From Blastochloris sulfoviridis (lineage in GTDB: Bacteria; Pseudomonadota; Alphaproteobacteria; Rhizobiales; Xanthobacteraceae), in assembly GCF_008630065.1 (NCBI RefSeq), contig NZ_VWPL01000002.1:62001-126000 (forward strand): a DNA stretch of 64,000 nt. Direction: 5' to 3'. The notes beneath the pieces are model-generated. The model made no database searches. It worked only from the letters and a program-made list of their open reading frames with translations, and had not been told where the DNA came from. Of the stretch, positions 19,462 to 28,419 are shown piece by piece (within the stretch, counting starts at the first letter, position 1; every line of letters begins with the position of its first letter). The position numbers and the translations under genes are program-made.

Positions 19462-20243
19462 CAGAACCGGTCCTTTCGCCGCCGCAGCTCGGCGAACACC
19501 TCGACCGCCGGGGCGCCCGGCAGGCCGATGGCGGCGCCAAGCTGCGGCCGGTCGGCGCGCAGGAAGGGGTTGGTGGCCTTCTCAACGCCGATGGTGGTGG
19601 GGATGGTCGGCTTGCCGGCGGCGGCCAGCCGCTCCGCTTCGGCGGCGCGGGCCTGCAGCGCCGGATTGTCCGGCTCCACGGTCAGCGCAAACGCGGCATT
19701 GGCCAGCGTGTAGTCGTGGCCGCAATAGACCAGCGTGTCGTCGGGCAGCGCCCGCAGCTTCTGGAGCGAGGCCCACATCTCGGCCGGGGTGCCCTCGAAC
19801 AGCCGGCCGCAGCCGAGCGAGAACAGCGTGTCGCCGACGAACACCGCACCAAGGCCGCCGAACCAGAAGGCGATGTGGCCGCTGGTGTGGCCCGGCGTCG
19901 CCATCACCAGGGCTTCGAGCGCGCCGACCGCGACGCGCTCGCCGTCGGCGACCGGCAGGGTGACGCCGCCGATGCGGCCGGCGTCGGCACGGGCCGCCAC
20001 GACCCGGCAGCCGGTCTCGGCGGCGAGCGCTTCGAGGCCGGCCACATGGTCGGCGTGGTGGTGGGTGACGAGGATGTCGGTGAGCTGCCAGCCGGCGGCG
20101 GCGAGCTCGGCGCGGATCGGCCCGGCATCGGGCGCATCGACCGCGGCGGTGGCGCCGGTCGCCGGATCATGAATCAGCACGCCGTAATTGTCGGTTCGGC
20201 AACGAAAAAGGCGGATGGTGGCGGGCAAGGATGTGGCGGTCAT
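19461..20243 (-). CDS. gloB: Hydroxyacylglutathione hydrolase (glyoxalase II)
   Basis: Hydrolyses S-D-lactoylglutathione to D-lactate and glutathione in methylglyoxal detoxification. The 260-residue metallo-beta-lactamase-fold protein has the dinuclear metal motif THHHADH at residues 60-66, TPGHTSGHIAF, GDTLFSLGCGRLFEG and the C-terminal glutathione-contact CGHDYTLANAAFA. The C-terminus NPFLRADRPQL and following is standard for GloB. It is the first gene of a two-gene unit with the cupin and is divergent from a methyltransferase gene with 75 bp between starts. Confidence 0.96.
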   Translation of the reverse strand: MTATSLPATIRLFRCRTDNYGVLIHDPATGATAAVDAPDAGPIRAELAAAGWQLTDILVTHHHADHVAGLEALAAETGCRVVAARADAGRIGGVTLPVADGERVAVGALEALVMATPGHTSGHIAFWFGGLGAVFVGDTLFSLGCGRLFEGTPAEMWASLQKLRALPDDTLVYCGHDYTLANAAFALTVEPDNPALQARAAEAERLAAAGKPTIPTTIGVEKATNPFLRADRPQLGAAIGLPGAPAVEVFAELRRRKDRF

Positions 20244-20318
20244 GCGGTTTCCGGCCTATCTGCGGAAAGGCTACCATCAACCCGCCGCCGCCTGAAGCGG
20301 ACAGGATCCGTCCCACCC

Positions 20319-21083
20319 ATGGCGCTCGATGTCGTCGATCTGCGCAGCTTCTACGCCCAGCCGCTCGGCATGGTGGCGCGCCGCTTCGTGTCGCGGGCGA
20401 TCCGGGCACGCTGGGGCAACGTCAGCGGCGACCGCATGGTCGGGCTCGGCTATCCCACGCCCTATCTCGGCGTGTTCCGCGACGAGGCCGAGCGCACGCT
20501 GGCCTTCATGCCGGCGCACCAGGGTGTGATGTACTGGCCGACGCGCGGGCCCTCGCTGGCGGCGCTGGTCGAGGCCGGCGAGCTGCCGCTGCCCGACGCC
20601 TCGATCGACCGGGTGCTGTGCGTGCATCTGATCGAGATGTCGGCCGACCCGGCCGAGGTGCTGCGCGAGGTGTGGCGGGCGCTCAGTGCCGGCGGGCGGC
20701 TCCTGGCGGTGGTGCCCAACCGCGCTGGGCTGTGGGCGCGCATCGATTCCACGCCGTTCGGCCAGGGCCGGCCCTATTCGAAATCGCAGATCATCCATCT
20801 GCTGCGGGAGACCTGGTTCACGCCGGTGGGCTGGTCGGAGGCGCTCTATCTGCCGCCGGTGCCGCGCGGCCTCCTGCTGCGCTCGGCGGTGGCGTGGGAG
20901 CGGGTCGGTGCCTCGCTCGGGCTGCCGTTCGCCGGGGTGCATATCGTCGAGGCGACCAAGCAGGTCTACCGGCCGGCGCCGGTGCGGCGGGCCCGGCTGA
21001 TGCCGGCGCTGGAACCGGCGCTGGGGCCGGCCGCCGCCGGGGCGCGGGTCGCCACCGGCGAGATGCGGCGCGATCCCGGCTGA
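20319..21083 (+). CDS. SAM-dependent methyltransferase, class I
   Basis: A 254-residue protein with a Methyltransf_11-like core: LPLPDASIDRVLCVHLIEMS (motif II-III region) and LREVWRALSAGGRLLAVVPN (motif IV/post). The glycine-rich SAM loop is degenerate compared with typical class I enzymes. The N-terminus LRSFYAQPLGMVARRFVSRA is characteristic of the alphaproteobacterial proteins encoded next to gloB. The substrate is unknown. ATG 20319 is the first conserved methionine; the frame upstream is antisense to gloB. It ends 18 bp from the convergent DUF2336 gene. Confidence 0.85.
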   Translation: MALDVVDLRSFYAQPLGMVARRFVSRAIRARWGNVSGDRMVGLGYPTPYLGVFRDEAERTLAFMPAHQGVMYWPTRGPSLAALVEAGELPLPDASIDRVLCVHLIEMSADPAEVLREVWRALSAGGRLLAVVPNRAGLWARIDSTPFGQGRPYSKSQIIHLLRETWFTPVGWSEALYLPPVPRGLLLRSAVAWERVGASLGLPFAGVHIVEATKQVYRPAPVRRARLMPALEPALGPAAAGARVATGEMRRDPG

Positions 21084-21101
21084 TCGGGGCGGAGAACCGC
21101 A

Positions 21102-22244
21102 TCAGGCGTCGAGGCGGCTCGCCGGCGTGTGGTGCGGCAGGCCGTTGTGCGGGGGCGTGGCCTGCGCCGGGCGGTTGACGATGGCGCGCAGCCGGTAGAA
21201 GCGCGTGACGCGCTGGGCGGTCTCGCGGCTCAGGTGCAGGTAGTTGACGCGACTGTCCTCGAGCGTGCGCGGCGCGATCGGCCGGCCGCCGCTGCGCATC
21301 ACCAGCAGCGCCTGTACGGTGGGCCAGGACAGGGCCGCGGCCTTGCCGATGATCAGGGCCGGATCGCCGGCCTCGCTCGTCAGGGCCTGGCCGACGACGT
21401 CGCTGGTGAGGCCGCTCAGGGCGGCGAGCCCGGCCACCGCTTCCTCGAACCGGCCGGCGCTGGCAAAGCCGCGCACGGTCTCCTCGTCCAGGCTGCCTTC
21501 GCGCGCCAGCGCCGAAACAAGCCGTTCGGCGGCGGAATAGTTGCGCTGCGGCGCCACCCGTCCGGCAATGGTGGCGGTGGCGGTGGCGGTGGCGCGCCCG
21601 CGCGCCGGATCGCGTTCGGCGAGTTTCCGGCGCACCGGTTCGGAGGCCTGCCGGACCAGCCGGTTCAGGCTGGCGGGGGGCAGGTCGGCCCGCAGGCCCA
21701 CCGTCTCGGCCAGAAGGTCGTCGTCCCCGGCACGGCTCACCAGCACGTGGAAGCCGGCGTCGGAGAAGCGGGCGCCGTCATTGCCGGCCACCGTGCGCAC
21801 CACGGCCCGGTCGCCGCGCGTCACCAGCACGTCGGTGACGCGGGTGCCGAGCCGCCGGCGCCGGGAGATGGCCAGGAGATGGCCCTGGCTCAGCTTCGTG
21901 GCGTAGTCGCTGAGCGTGCGGTCGTCGAGGCGCTCGGAATGTTGCAGGATCGGCGCGGCGACGACGATCGACGCATCGCGGGCGAGATTGCCCACCAGCA
22001 CCAGCGGTGCGTTGGCGACCGGCGCCAGCGACCGGGCGAGCTCGGCGCGGGCGCGGCTCTCGATGCCCTCGGCCAGCCGCAGCAGGACTTCGTCGAACAC
22101 CGCGACCTGCGCCTCGCCGACGCCTTCGGCGCGCGCCAGGAACAGTTCGGTCACCCGGTTGAGCATGCCCAGGCGGCGCTCGCCCGGCCCCGAGGCCAGC
22201 GCGGCTTCCAGATCCGAAATCAGCAATCGTACCGGTTCGTGCAT
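21102..22244 (-). CDS. DUF2336 protein
   Basis: A 380-residue, alanine- and arginine-rich, largely helical cytosolic protein matching the alphaproteobacterial DUF2336 family in length and in patterns such as LARSLAPVANAPLVLVGNLA, ILQHSERLDD and LLAISRR. The family resembles HEAT-type helical repeats; no enzymatic motif is visible and no function is established. Residues around 215-222 are an Ala-Thr repeat encoded by a 6-bp microsatellite. No SD stronger than a purine run is seen before the ATG. It may be monocistronic. Confidence 0.85.
   Translation of the reverse strand: MHEPVRLLISDLEAALASGPGERRLGMLNRVTELFLARAEGVGEAQVAVFDEVLLRLAEGIESRARAELARSLAPVANAPLVLVGNLARDASIVVAAPILQHSERLDDRTLSDYATKLSQGHLLAISRRRRLGTRVTDVLVTRGDRAVVRTVAGNDGARFSDAGFHVLVSRAGDDDLLAETVGLRADLPPASLNRLVRQASEPVRRKLAERDPARGRATATATATIAGRVAPQRNYSAAERLVSALAREGSLDEETVRGFASAGRFEEAVAGLAALSGLTSDVVGQALTSEAGDPALIIGKAAALSWPTVQALLVMRSGGRPIAPRTLEDSRVNYLHLSRETAQRVTRFYRLRAIVNRPAQATPPHNGLPHHTPASRLDA
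21570..21593. repeat. In-gene microsatellite, 6 bp x 4
   Basis: Four perfect copies of GGTGGC lie inside the DUF2336 gene and encode an ATATATAT stretch on the minus strand. The unit is a multiple of three, so copy-number change would keep the frame. Confidence 0.9.
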
Positions 22245-22280
22245 CCGGCCCCCAATCCATATCCCCGGCCTTGGCGGGAA

Positions 22281-22310
22281 ATCCGGCTGCGCGCGATCCG
22301 GCTGCGCGCG
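22281..22310. repeat. 15-bp tandem duplication upstream of DUF2336
   Basis: ATCCGGCTGCGCGCG is present twice without a gap (22281-22295 and 22296-22310), 37 bp before the DUF2336 start. Its role, if any, is unknown. Confidence 0.85.
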
Positions 22311-22542
22311 ATCCTGCCGATCGAGCCCGGTCTCCCAAAGAGATCAACGGAAACCATATCAAGCGGTTGGAGCGAAGCCTGACACGCAATTGTTAATTTG
22401 TGCTGCAACGACTCTCCGGCGAAGCCTCGGGCGTCGCCGCACCCGGTTCGGGATGGGCCGGCGCCGGTGGTTTTGCAGCTGCAATCGGACGGCGTATGAT
22501 TCGCCAGACGGTAGCCAATCTCAGGTGGTGGAGGGCAGGCCC

Positions 22543-23106
22543 ATGACGAATTTGTCGACGAATGTGCCGACCAAGTTGCCGACGGCTGTCCGGACCCGTT
22601 TCCGGGCTGGCGTCTTTGTCGCGTGCGCGGGGCTGGCGCTGTCCGGCCAGCCGGCCTCGGCCCAGAAGGGCATGGGCGAGGCGACCGGCGTGGCGCGGCA
22701 GGCCGACAAGCCGACGGTCCAGTCCTTCGCCGGGACGGTGGAGAATATCGAGATCGCCCCGTGCAAGCGCACCACCGGCCGGTTCGTCGAGGGCGTGCAC
22801 GTGAAGGTCCAGATGCCGGACCGGATCGTCGATGTGCATCTCGGCCCCTCGGCGGCGCTTGAGGACCTGCTCGATCAGATCACCACCACCAATCCGGTCA
22901 GCTTCGAGGGGTTCCGCACCGATCAGATGCCCGAGAACACCTATGTGGCCAAGACCTTCACGCTGGGCGGTACGACCTACGAGCTGCGGGACGACGCCTT
23001 GCGGCCGAACTGGGCGATCGGTGGGCGCGGCGGCCGGCGCGGCGGCGCACCCAGCCTTGATGTCGGCCCCGGCTGGCAGGGCAGCAAGGGCGCCTGCTAC
23101 TGGTGA
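22543..23106 (+). CDS. Secreted hypothetical protein, 187 aa
   Basis: I do not recognise this protein. It has an N-terminal export signal (basic TRFRAG, hydrophobic VFVACAGLALSGQPASA, cleavage after ASA-Q near residue 41). The mature part has a beta-rich domain with GTVENIEIAPCKRTTGRFVE and VHVKVQMPDRIVDVHLGPSA, then a basic glycine/arginine tail (GGRGGRRGGAPS) and ends ACYW. Two cysteines could form a disulfide in the periplasm. GGAGGG precedes the ATG. It is divergent from DUF2336 and followed by repeats. The VHLGP-like region could bind a ligand, but no function can be assigned. Confidence 0.7.
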   Translation: MTNLSTNVPTKLPTAVRTRFRAGVFVACAGLALSGQPASAQKGMGEATGVARQADKPTVQSFAGTVENIEIAPCKRTTGRFVEGVHVKVQMPDRIVDVHLGPSAALEDLLDQITTTNPVSFEGFRTDQMPENTYVAKTFTLGGTTYELRDDALRPNWAIGGRGGRRGGAPSLDVGPGWQGSKGACYW

Positions 23107-23173
23107 TGACGCATCCGGCCCGATCGGCCGGAAGGGGTCTCATGCCAGCGGACTTCGGCTATGACCCGCCGTC

Positions 23174-23250
23174 GTCATGGCTGAGCTTGTCCCGGCCATC
23201 CACGTCTTTGTTTTAAAAGACATTCAAGTCGTGGATGCCTGCGCAGGCCG
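23174..23250. repeat. Intergenic hairpin repeat
   Basis: CATCCACG (23197-23204) pairs with CGTGGATG (23230-23237) around an AT-rich centre containing TTTTAAAA. The surrounding GTCATGGCTGAGCTTGTCCC resembles intergenic repeats frequent in Rhizobiales. It lies between the secreted-protein gene and the convergent tyrA. Confidence 0.45.
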
Positions 23251-23315
23251 ATTCATGCAGCCTGCGCGGGCTTGGCTGTGCGGGCATGCCGAGTCGAGTT
23301 TCACGGCCCCTGGTA

Positions 23316-24287
23316 TCACTCCCCGCTGCCATAGGGGCGGGGGATGGGCACCGGCTCGCCCTCCCGCACGGCATGCCGGCCGAAGTCGGGGGCGGCGGTC
23401 TCCTGGCCGCTCTCGATGATCGAGCGGCGGATGGCGCGGGTGCGGGTGAAGAGGTCGAACAGTTTGTCGCCCTCGCCCCAGCGGATCGCCCGCTGCAGAT
23501 AGGCCAGATCCTCGGTGAAGCGGCCGAGCATCTCCAGCACCGCCTCGCGATTGGCCAGGAACACGTCGCGCCACATCGTCGGGTCGGAGGCGGCGATGCG
23601 GGTGAAGTCGCGGAAGCCGCCGGCCGAGAACTTGATCACCTCGCTCTCGGTCACCGTCTCCAGGTCGTCGGCGGTGCCGACGATGTTGTAGGCGATCAGA
23701 TGCGGCAGGTGGCTGGTGATCGCCAGCACCAGATCGTGATGCTCGGGCGTCATGATCTCGACCTTGGAGCCGAGACGTTCCCAGAACGCCTTCACCTTGG
23801 CCACCGCATCCTCGCCGGTGTGCTTCGGCGGGGTGAGGATGCACCAGCGGTTCTCGAACAGCGTCGCGAAGCCGGCGTCGGGGCCGGACTGCTCGGTGCC
23901 GGCCACCGGGTGGGCGGGCACGAAATGGACGTACGCCGGCAGATGCGGCGCCATCGCCTGCACCACCGCGCCCTTGACCGAGCCGACGTCGGAGACCACG
24001 GCGGCGGTCTTCAGCGCCGGGGCGATCTCGGCCGCCACCTTGCCCTGCACGCCCACCGGCACGCAGACGATGACGAGGTCCGCCCCGATCACGGCCTCGG
24101 CCGCGGTGGTGGTGACGACGTCGGCGAAGCCGAGCCCGCGCACCCGCGCCCGCACCGTTTCGGATGCGTCGGTGACGACGATGGCCTTCGCCGCCCGGGT
24201 GGCGCGGATCGCCCGCGCCAGCGACGAGCCGATGAGGCCCGCGCCGATCAGCGCCACGCGCTCGAAGACCGGTGCGGTCTCAGGCAC
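23316..24287 (-). CDS. tyrA: Prephenate/arogenate dehydrogenase
   Basis: Oxidatively decarboxylates prephenate or arogenate in tyrosine synthesis. The 323-residue protein opens with a Rossmann loop [16 protein letters not shown] and has [26 protein letters not shown] with the conserved substrate-binding histidine region, and [13 protein letters not shown]. There is no chorismate mutase domain fused to it; a mutase-like gene lies two genes upstream in the same unit. The start overlaps the hisC stop by 8 bp. Cofactor and substrate preference (prephenate versus arogenate, NAD versus NADP) cannot be read from sequence here. Confidence 0.93.
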   Translation of the reverse strand: MPETAPVFERVALIGAGLIGSSLARAIRATRAAKAIVVTDASETVRARVRGLGFADVVTTTAAEAVIGADLVIVCVPVGVQGKVAAEIAPALKTAAVVSDVGSVKGAVVQAMAPHLPAYVHFVPAHPVAGTEQSGPDAGFATLFENRWCILTPPKHTGEDAVAKVKAFWERLGSKVEIMTPEHHDLVLAITSHLPHLIAYNIVGTADDLETVTESEVIKFSAGGFRDFTRIAASDPTMWRDVFLANREAVLEMLGRFTEDLAYLQRAIRWGEGDKLFDLFTRTRAIRRSIIESGQETAAPDFGRHAVREGEPVPIPRPYGSGE

Positions 24288-25380
24288 CGACGAACTCCGC
24301 CAAGGCCTGCACCACCAGCCGGTTGGCCTCCTCGTCGCCGACCGTCAGGCGCAGCGCGCCGGGCAGGCCGTAGGCGCCGACCCCGCGCAGCACCAGGCCG
24401 CGGGCGGTGAGGAAGGCGTCGGCGTCCTTGGCGGCCTTGCCGGGGGTGGCCGGGAAGTGGATGAGCAGGAAGTTGCCGACGCTCGGCGTCACCTCGAGGC
24501 CGAGCTTTGAGATCTCCTGGGTCAGCCAGGGCAGCCAGCGGTCATTGTGGGCCAGCGCGGCGTTGAGGTGGTCGGCGTCGGCGAGCGCGGCGATGCCCGC
24601 CGCGATCGAGGGCGCGCCGACATTGAACGGCCCGCGGATGCGGTTCAGCGCGTCGACCACGTGGGCGGGGCCGTACATCCAGCCCAGGCGCAGGCCGGCG
24701 AGGCCGTAGATCTTGGAGAAGGTGCGGCACATCACGACGTTGTCGCAGGTTGCCACCAGCTCGATGCCGGCCTCGTAGTCGTTGCGGCGGACATATTCGG
24801 CGTAGGCCGCGTCGAGCACCAGCAGCACGTTGCCGGGCAGGCTGTTCTGCAGCCGTTTGATCTCGTCGAACGGCAGGTAGGTGCCGGTCGGGTTGTTGGG
24901 GTTGGCGAGGAAGACGATCCTAGTCTTTGCCGTCACCTTGGCCAGAATGGCGTCGACCTCGGCGGTGTAGTTGGTCTCCGGCGCCACCACCGGCACGCCG
25001 CCGCAGGCGGTGATGGCGATCTTGTAGACCAGGAAGCCGTAGGCGCAGTAGATCGCCTCGTCGCCGGGGCCGATATAGGCGCGCGCCAGCAAGTTGAGGA
25101 TCTCGTCGGAGCCGGCGCCGCAGACGATGCGGGCGGGGTCGAGACCGAAGGTGGCGCCGATCGCCTCGCGCAGCGCGGTGGAGGCGCCGTCCGGGTAGAA
25201 TTCGAGCTTGTCGGCCAGCGCCGCGTAGGCGGTGACGGCGTTCTTGCTTGCACCGAGCGGGGTCTCGTTGGACGACAGCTTGAACACCTTGGCGGCGCCC
25301 GGCGCGCCGCTCTTGCCCGGCACGTAGGGATCGATGGCAAGCACGCCGGGGAGCGGCAGCGGGCGGACGGGCGCGTTCAT
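24280..25380 (-). CDS. hisC: Histidinol-phosphate / aromatic aminotransferase
   Basis: A 366-residue PLP enzyme of fold type I. The PLP lysine is Lys223 in [16 protein letters not shown]; other markers are [22 protein letters not shown] and [15 protein letters not shown] 25380 is preferred with GGAG upstream; a TTG nine codons earlier is possible. Lying between chorismate mutase and tyrA, it probably serves aromatic amino-acid transamination as well as, or instead of, histidine synthesis. It overlaps tyrA by 8 bp. Confidence 0.93.
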   Translation of the reverse strand: MNAPVRPLPLPGVLAIDPYVPGKSGAPGAAKVFKLSSNETPLGASKNAVTAYAALADKLEFYPDGASTALREAIGATFGLDPARIVCGAGSDEILNLLARAYIGPGDEAIYCAYGFLVYKIAITACGGVPVVAPETNYTAEVDAILAKVTAKTRIVFLANPNNPTGTYLPFDEIKRLQNSLPGNVLLVLDAAYAEYVRRNDYEAGIELVATCDNVVMCRTFSKIYGLAGLRLGWMYGPAHVVDALNRIRGPFNVGAPSIAAGIAALADADHLNAALAHNDRWLPWLTQEISKLGLEVTPSVGNFLLIHFPATPGKAAKDADAFLTARGLVLRGVGAYGLPGALRLTVGDEEANRLVVQALAEFVGA

Positions 25381-25461
25381 GGCCGAGAACTCCGAAATGT
25401 CAGGCAACAGGCGGTCTGGGGTCGTCTCTGGGATCGTTGTGGCAGGGTGCCGCCGGCCGGC

Positions 25462-26331
25462 TCAGCGGCCCGCCGGCACCGGCGCGGCCCCTTCGGAGGC
25501 CACCGTATAGCGGCTGGCGTGGCCGCCGACGAGCGCCGTATTGCGGACCGAGGCGCCCGCCTGCCGCATGGCGGCCAGCACCTCCTCCAGCGTCCGCCCC
25601 GGCGGCAGCGACACCAGCAGCGCCGCGCCGTCGAGTGCCGCGTCCGGCGCCGCCACGGTGTCGACGAGCGGCGACAGCGCCGCCGCGACTTGCGGCCCCC
25701 AGCCGGCGACCCGCACGCTCACGGTGCGGACCTCGTTCGCCACCGCGTCCGGCGCCGGGCGCGCCACCACGAAGGTGGGCAGGCCCGCCGGGTGGTCGGC
25801 ACGCTCGACGAAGGGCAGGCGGGCGATGATCTTGGGGGCGTCGTCGGCCTCCAGCGCCCGCCACCAGGCGCCGTTGCCGCCGAGGCCCGCCGCCGGCACC
25901 AGCGCGAGGTCGCCCTTGGAGGCTGCAACCGCCGCCACCGCGCCGGCCGCCCCCATATGGGGCACGAACGGCACGGTGAAGCCGAAATGGAAGCGCACCA
26001 CGTCGCGCATCACCGCCTCGCCGGCGGAGAAGTCGGCGTGCACGGTGTAGGGCGCCTGCACCCAGGTGAAGGTGGCGATGATCACCCGCCAGATGCTCTC
26101 CACCGTGTCGAGCGGCAGCCGTCCGTGGTGGCGTGCGACGAGGCGCCGCATCATGTCGGCCTCGCGGGCCGGGCGGAAGGCCGAGCCGCTCTCGCCGGTC
26201 TTCTTCACGGCGACCAGGCGGTCGATGATCTCGCCGCGCGCCATCAGCAGCCGGTGCATCTCGGCATCGAGGCGGTCGATCTCGGCCCGGAGCTGGGCCA
26301 GCGCGGGGGAGGGCGGCGGGGGCTTGGTCAT
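25462..26331 (-). CDS. Chorismate mutase (AroQ) with C-terminal extension
   Basis: The first 90 residues form an AroQ mutase: [33 protein letters not shown] and the active-site region [15 protein letters not shown], converting chorismate to prephenate. About 200 more residues follow, with a PDT-like or periplasmic-binding flavour ([31 protein letters not shown]) but no clear catalytic prephenate dehydratase motif (no TRF). It is the first gene of the mutase-hisC-tyrA unit and divergent from metX, across a region with strong inverted repeats. The ribosome site is weak. Confidence 0.85.
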   Translation of the reverse strand: MTKPPPPSPALAQLRAEIDRLDAEMHRLLMARGEIIDRLVAVKKTGESGSAFRPAREADMMRRLVARHHGRLPLDTVESIWRVIIATFTWVQAPYTVHADFSAGEAVMRDVVRFHFGFTVPFVPHMGAAGAVAAVAASKGDLALVPAAGLGGNGAWWRALEADDAPKIIARLPFVERADHPAGLPTFVVARPAPDAVANEVRTVSVRVAGWGPQVAAALSPLVDTVAAPDAALDGAALLVSLPPGRTLEEVLAAMRQAGASVRNTALVGGHASRYTVASEGAAPVPAGR

Positions 26332-26400
26332 GACGATGTGATAGGCCGGCGCGCGCCGGATGCAAAGCGGCTCCGCCTGCGGCGGAGGCCGCTTGTCCGT

Positions 26401-26430
26401 CCGTTTCGTTCGTTGTACCGAACGAAACGG
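26401..26430. promoter_or_regulatory. Perfect 12-bp inverted repeat between chorismate mutase and metX
   Basis: CCGTTTCGTTCG (26401-26412) and CGAACGAAACGG (26419-26430) flank a TTGTAC centre. It lies 46 bp before metX and 70 bp before the mutase gene. It could be a dimeric-repressor operator or an RNA hairpin; two smaller inverted repeats flank it (26365-26394 and GGAACGGTTCC at 26443-26453). No SAM-II riboswitch pattern was recognised. Confidence 0.5.
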
Positions 26431-26475
26431 CGCTTGACGAGAACGGAACGGTTCCACAAAGCTGTCAGGATCAGC

Positions 26476-27663
26476 ATGACCAAGCACGAGAAGGCAAAGG
26501 CGTTCGACCTGACGCGGCGCGAGGCCGACGAGCCGACCTCGCCTGTGGTGCGGTTCGGCCCCGAGGCGCCGCTCAAGCTCGTCTCCGGCGCGGTGCTCGC
26601 GCCCTGGCAGTGCGCCTACCAGACCTACGGCACGCTGAATGCCGCGCGCTCCAACGCCATCCTGATCTGCCACGCGCTGACCGGCGACCAGCACGTCGCC
26701 AACCCCCACCCGGTCACCGGCAAGCTGGGCTGGTGGCAGACCATGGTCGGCCCGGGCCGCCCGCTCGACACCGACCGCTTCTTCATCATCTGCGCCAATG
26801 TGCTGGGCGGCTGCATGGGCACCACCGGCCCGTCATCGACCAACCCGGCCACCGGCAAGCCGTGGGGGCTCGATCTGCCGGTGGTCACCATCCACGACAT
26901 GGTCGATGCCCAGGCGCGGCTGATCGACCATCTCGGCATCGACACGCTGTTCGCGGTGGCCGGCGGCTCGATGGGCGGCATGCAGGTGCTGCAGTGGGCG
27001 TCGAGCTACCCGGAGCGGGTGTTCGCGGCGCTGCCGATCGCCGCGGCCGCCCGCCACTCGGCCCAGAACATCGCCTTCGGCGAGGTCGGCCGGCAGGCGG
27101 TGATGGCCGATCCGGAATGGCGCGGCGGCCACTATCTGGAGGCCGGCACCCGTCCCGAGAAGGGCCTCGCGGTCGCCCGCATGGGTGCCCACATCACCTA
27201 TCTGTCGGAAGCGGCGCTGCACACCAAGTTCGGCCGCCGATTCCAGAACCGCACTGCGCCCGGCTTCCATTTCGACGCCGACTTCCAGGTGGAGAGCTAT
27301 CTGCGCCACCAGGGCCTGAGCTTCGTCGAGCGGTTCGACGCCAACTCCTATCTCTATGTGACGCGGGCGATGGACTATTTCGACCTCGCCGCCGACCATG
27401 GCGGGGTGCTGGCGCGCGCCTTCCAGGGTTCGAAGACGCGGTTCTGCGTCATCTCGTTCACCTCCGACTGGCTGTTTCCGACCGCGGAATCGCGCCAGAT
27501 CGTCAAGGCGCTGAATGCGGCGGCGGCCTCGGTGTCGTTCGTCGAGATCGAGACCGACAAGGGCCACGACGCCTTCCTGCTCGACGTGCCCGCGCTCACC
27601 GCCACGGTGCGCGGCTTCCTGGACGCCGCCGCCAAGGCTCGCGGCCTGCCGGTGGCGTCATGA
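26476..27663 (+). CDS. metX: Homoserine O-acyltransferase
   Basis: Activates homoserine as the O-acetyl (possibly O-succinyl) ester for methionine synthesis. The 395-residue alpha/beta hydrolase has oxyanion/[23 protein letters not shown] and the nucleophile Ser165 in AGGSMGGMQ, with the Asp of SDWLFPT and the His of GHDAFLLD completing the triad. CAGGA lies 5 nt before the ATG. Its stop overlaps the metW start by 4 bp (ATGA). Acyl-donor choice cannot be settled by the visible motifs. Confidence 0.95.
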   Translation: MTKHEKAKAFDLTRREADEPTSPVVRFGPEAPLKLVSGAVLAPWQCAYQTYGTLNAARSNAILICHALTGDQHVANPHPVTGKLGWWQTMVGPGRPLDTDRFFIICANVLGGCMGTTGPSSTNPATGKPWGLDLPVVTIHDMVDAQARLIDHLGIDTLFAVAGGSMGGMQVLQWASSYPERVFAALPIAAAARHSAQNIAFGEVGRQAVMADPEWRGGHYLEAGTRPEKGLAVARMGAHITYLSEAALHTKFGRRFQNRTAPGFHFDADFQVESYLRHQGLSFVERFDANSYLYVTRAMDYFDLAADHGGVLARAFQGSKTRFCVISFTSDWLFPTAESRQIVKALNAAAASVSFVEIETDKGHDAFLLDVPALTATVRGFLDAAAKARGLPVAS

Positions 27664-28322
27664 GCGTGGCCGACAACATCATCGCGGCGCCGGCCAAGCC
27701 GTCCAGCGGCACCCATGGCGCGCGCGTCGACCTTATCACCGTCGCCGGCATGATCGCACCCGGCGCGCGGGTGCTCGACGTCGGCTGTGGCGACGGCGAG
27801 TTGCTGCGCCTCCTGGCCGAGACCCGCGGCGCCGATGCCCGCGGCATCGAGATCTCGCGCGAGGGGGTGTCGGCCTCGATGGCCAAGGGGCTGGCGGTGA
27901 TCCAGGGCGACGCCGACACCGACCTTGCCGACTATCCCGACGACGCCTTCGACTATGTGGTGCTGTCGCAGACGCTGCAGGCAATGCGCCGGCCGCGCTG
28001 GGTGATCGAGCAGATGCTGCGCATCGGCCGGCGCGGCATCGTGTCGTTCCCCAATTTCGGCCACTGGCGCATCCGCGCCCATCTGCTGGTGCGCGGCCAG
28101 ATGCCGGTGACCGAGAGCCTGCCGGACAGCTGGTACGACACGCCCAACATCCATTTCTGCACCATCCGCGACTTCGTCGAGTTGGTGCACGAACTCGACG
28201 CCGAGATGGAGCGCGCGGTGGCGCTCGACCGCTACGGCCGGCCGGTGCGGGTTGACGTGCCGTGGTGGTTCTGGAACCTGTTCGGCGAGCAGGGGGTGTT
28301 CCTGCTCAGGCGGCGGGGGTGA
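27660..28322 (+). CDS. metW: Methionine biosynthesis protein MetW
   Basis: A 220-residue methyltransferase-fold protein needed with MetX for homoserine acylation in many proteobacteria. The SAM-binding loop reads [12 protein letters not shown], and other MetW marks are [21 protein letters not shown] and [20 protein letters not shown]. Translation is coupled to metX through an ATGA overlap at 27660-27663. Length and motifs are ordinary for the family. Confidence 0.95.
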   Translation: MSVADNIIAAPAKPSSGTHGARVDLITVAGMIAPGARVLDVGCGDGELLRLLAETRGADARGIEISREGVSASMAKGLAVIQGDADTDLADYPDDAFDYVVLSQTLQAMRRPRWVIEQMLRIGRRGIVSFPNFGHWRIRAHLLVRGQMPVTESLPDSWYDTPNIHFCTIRDFVELVHELDAEMERAVALDRYGRPVRVDVPWWFWNLFGEQGVFLLRRRG

Positions 28323-28357
28323 AGCGAAATCCGCCGGCACCCTTGCCACCCTCCAGA

Positions 28358-28419
28358 CATCCTCACCAAGCATCCTCACCAAGCATCCTCACCAAGCATC
28401 CTCGCCCAGCCCGTCCTCA
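28358..28419. repeat. 13-bp tandem array running from the MscS stop codon
   Basis: CATCCTCACCAAG is repeated at 28358, 28371 and 28384, with a degenerate fourth unit at 28397-28409 and a fifth relative that contains the TGA stop (28417-28419) of the minus-strand MscS gene. Read on that strand each unit carries GGTGAGGATGC, so TGA is repeated with the array. Confidence 0.8.

Noticed and set aside
24547-26475. Open frame on the + strand leading into metX
   Set aside because: It is antisense to hisC and chorismate mutase with high-G+C bias; metX has its own ribosome site and start at 26476.
26332-26475. SAM-II riboswitch before metX
   Set aside because: The region has strong inverted repeats, but I could not find the conserved SAM-II pseudoknot sequence; a covariance search would decide.
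28358-28419. Tandem repeats as a CRISPR array
   Set aside because: The 13-bp units are directly adjacent without unique spacers and there are no cas genes.
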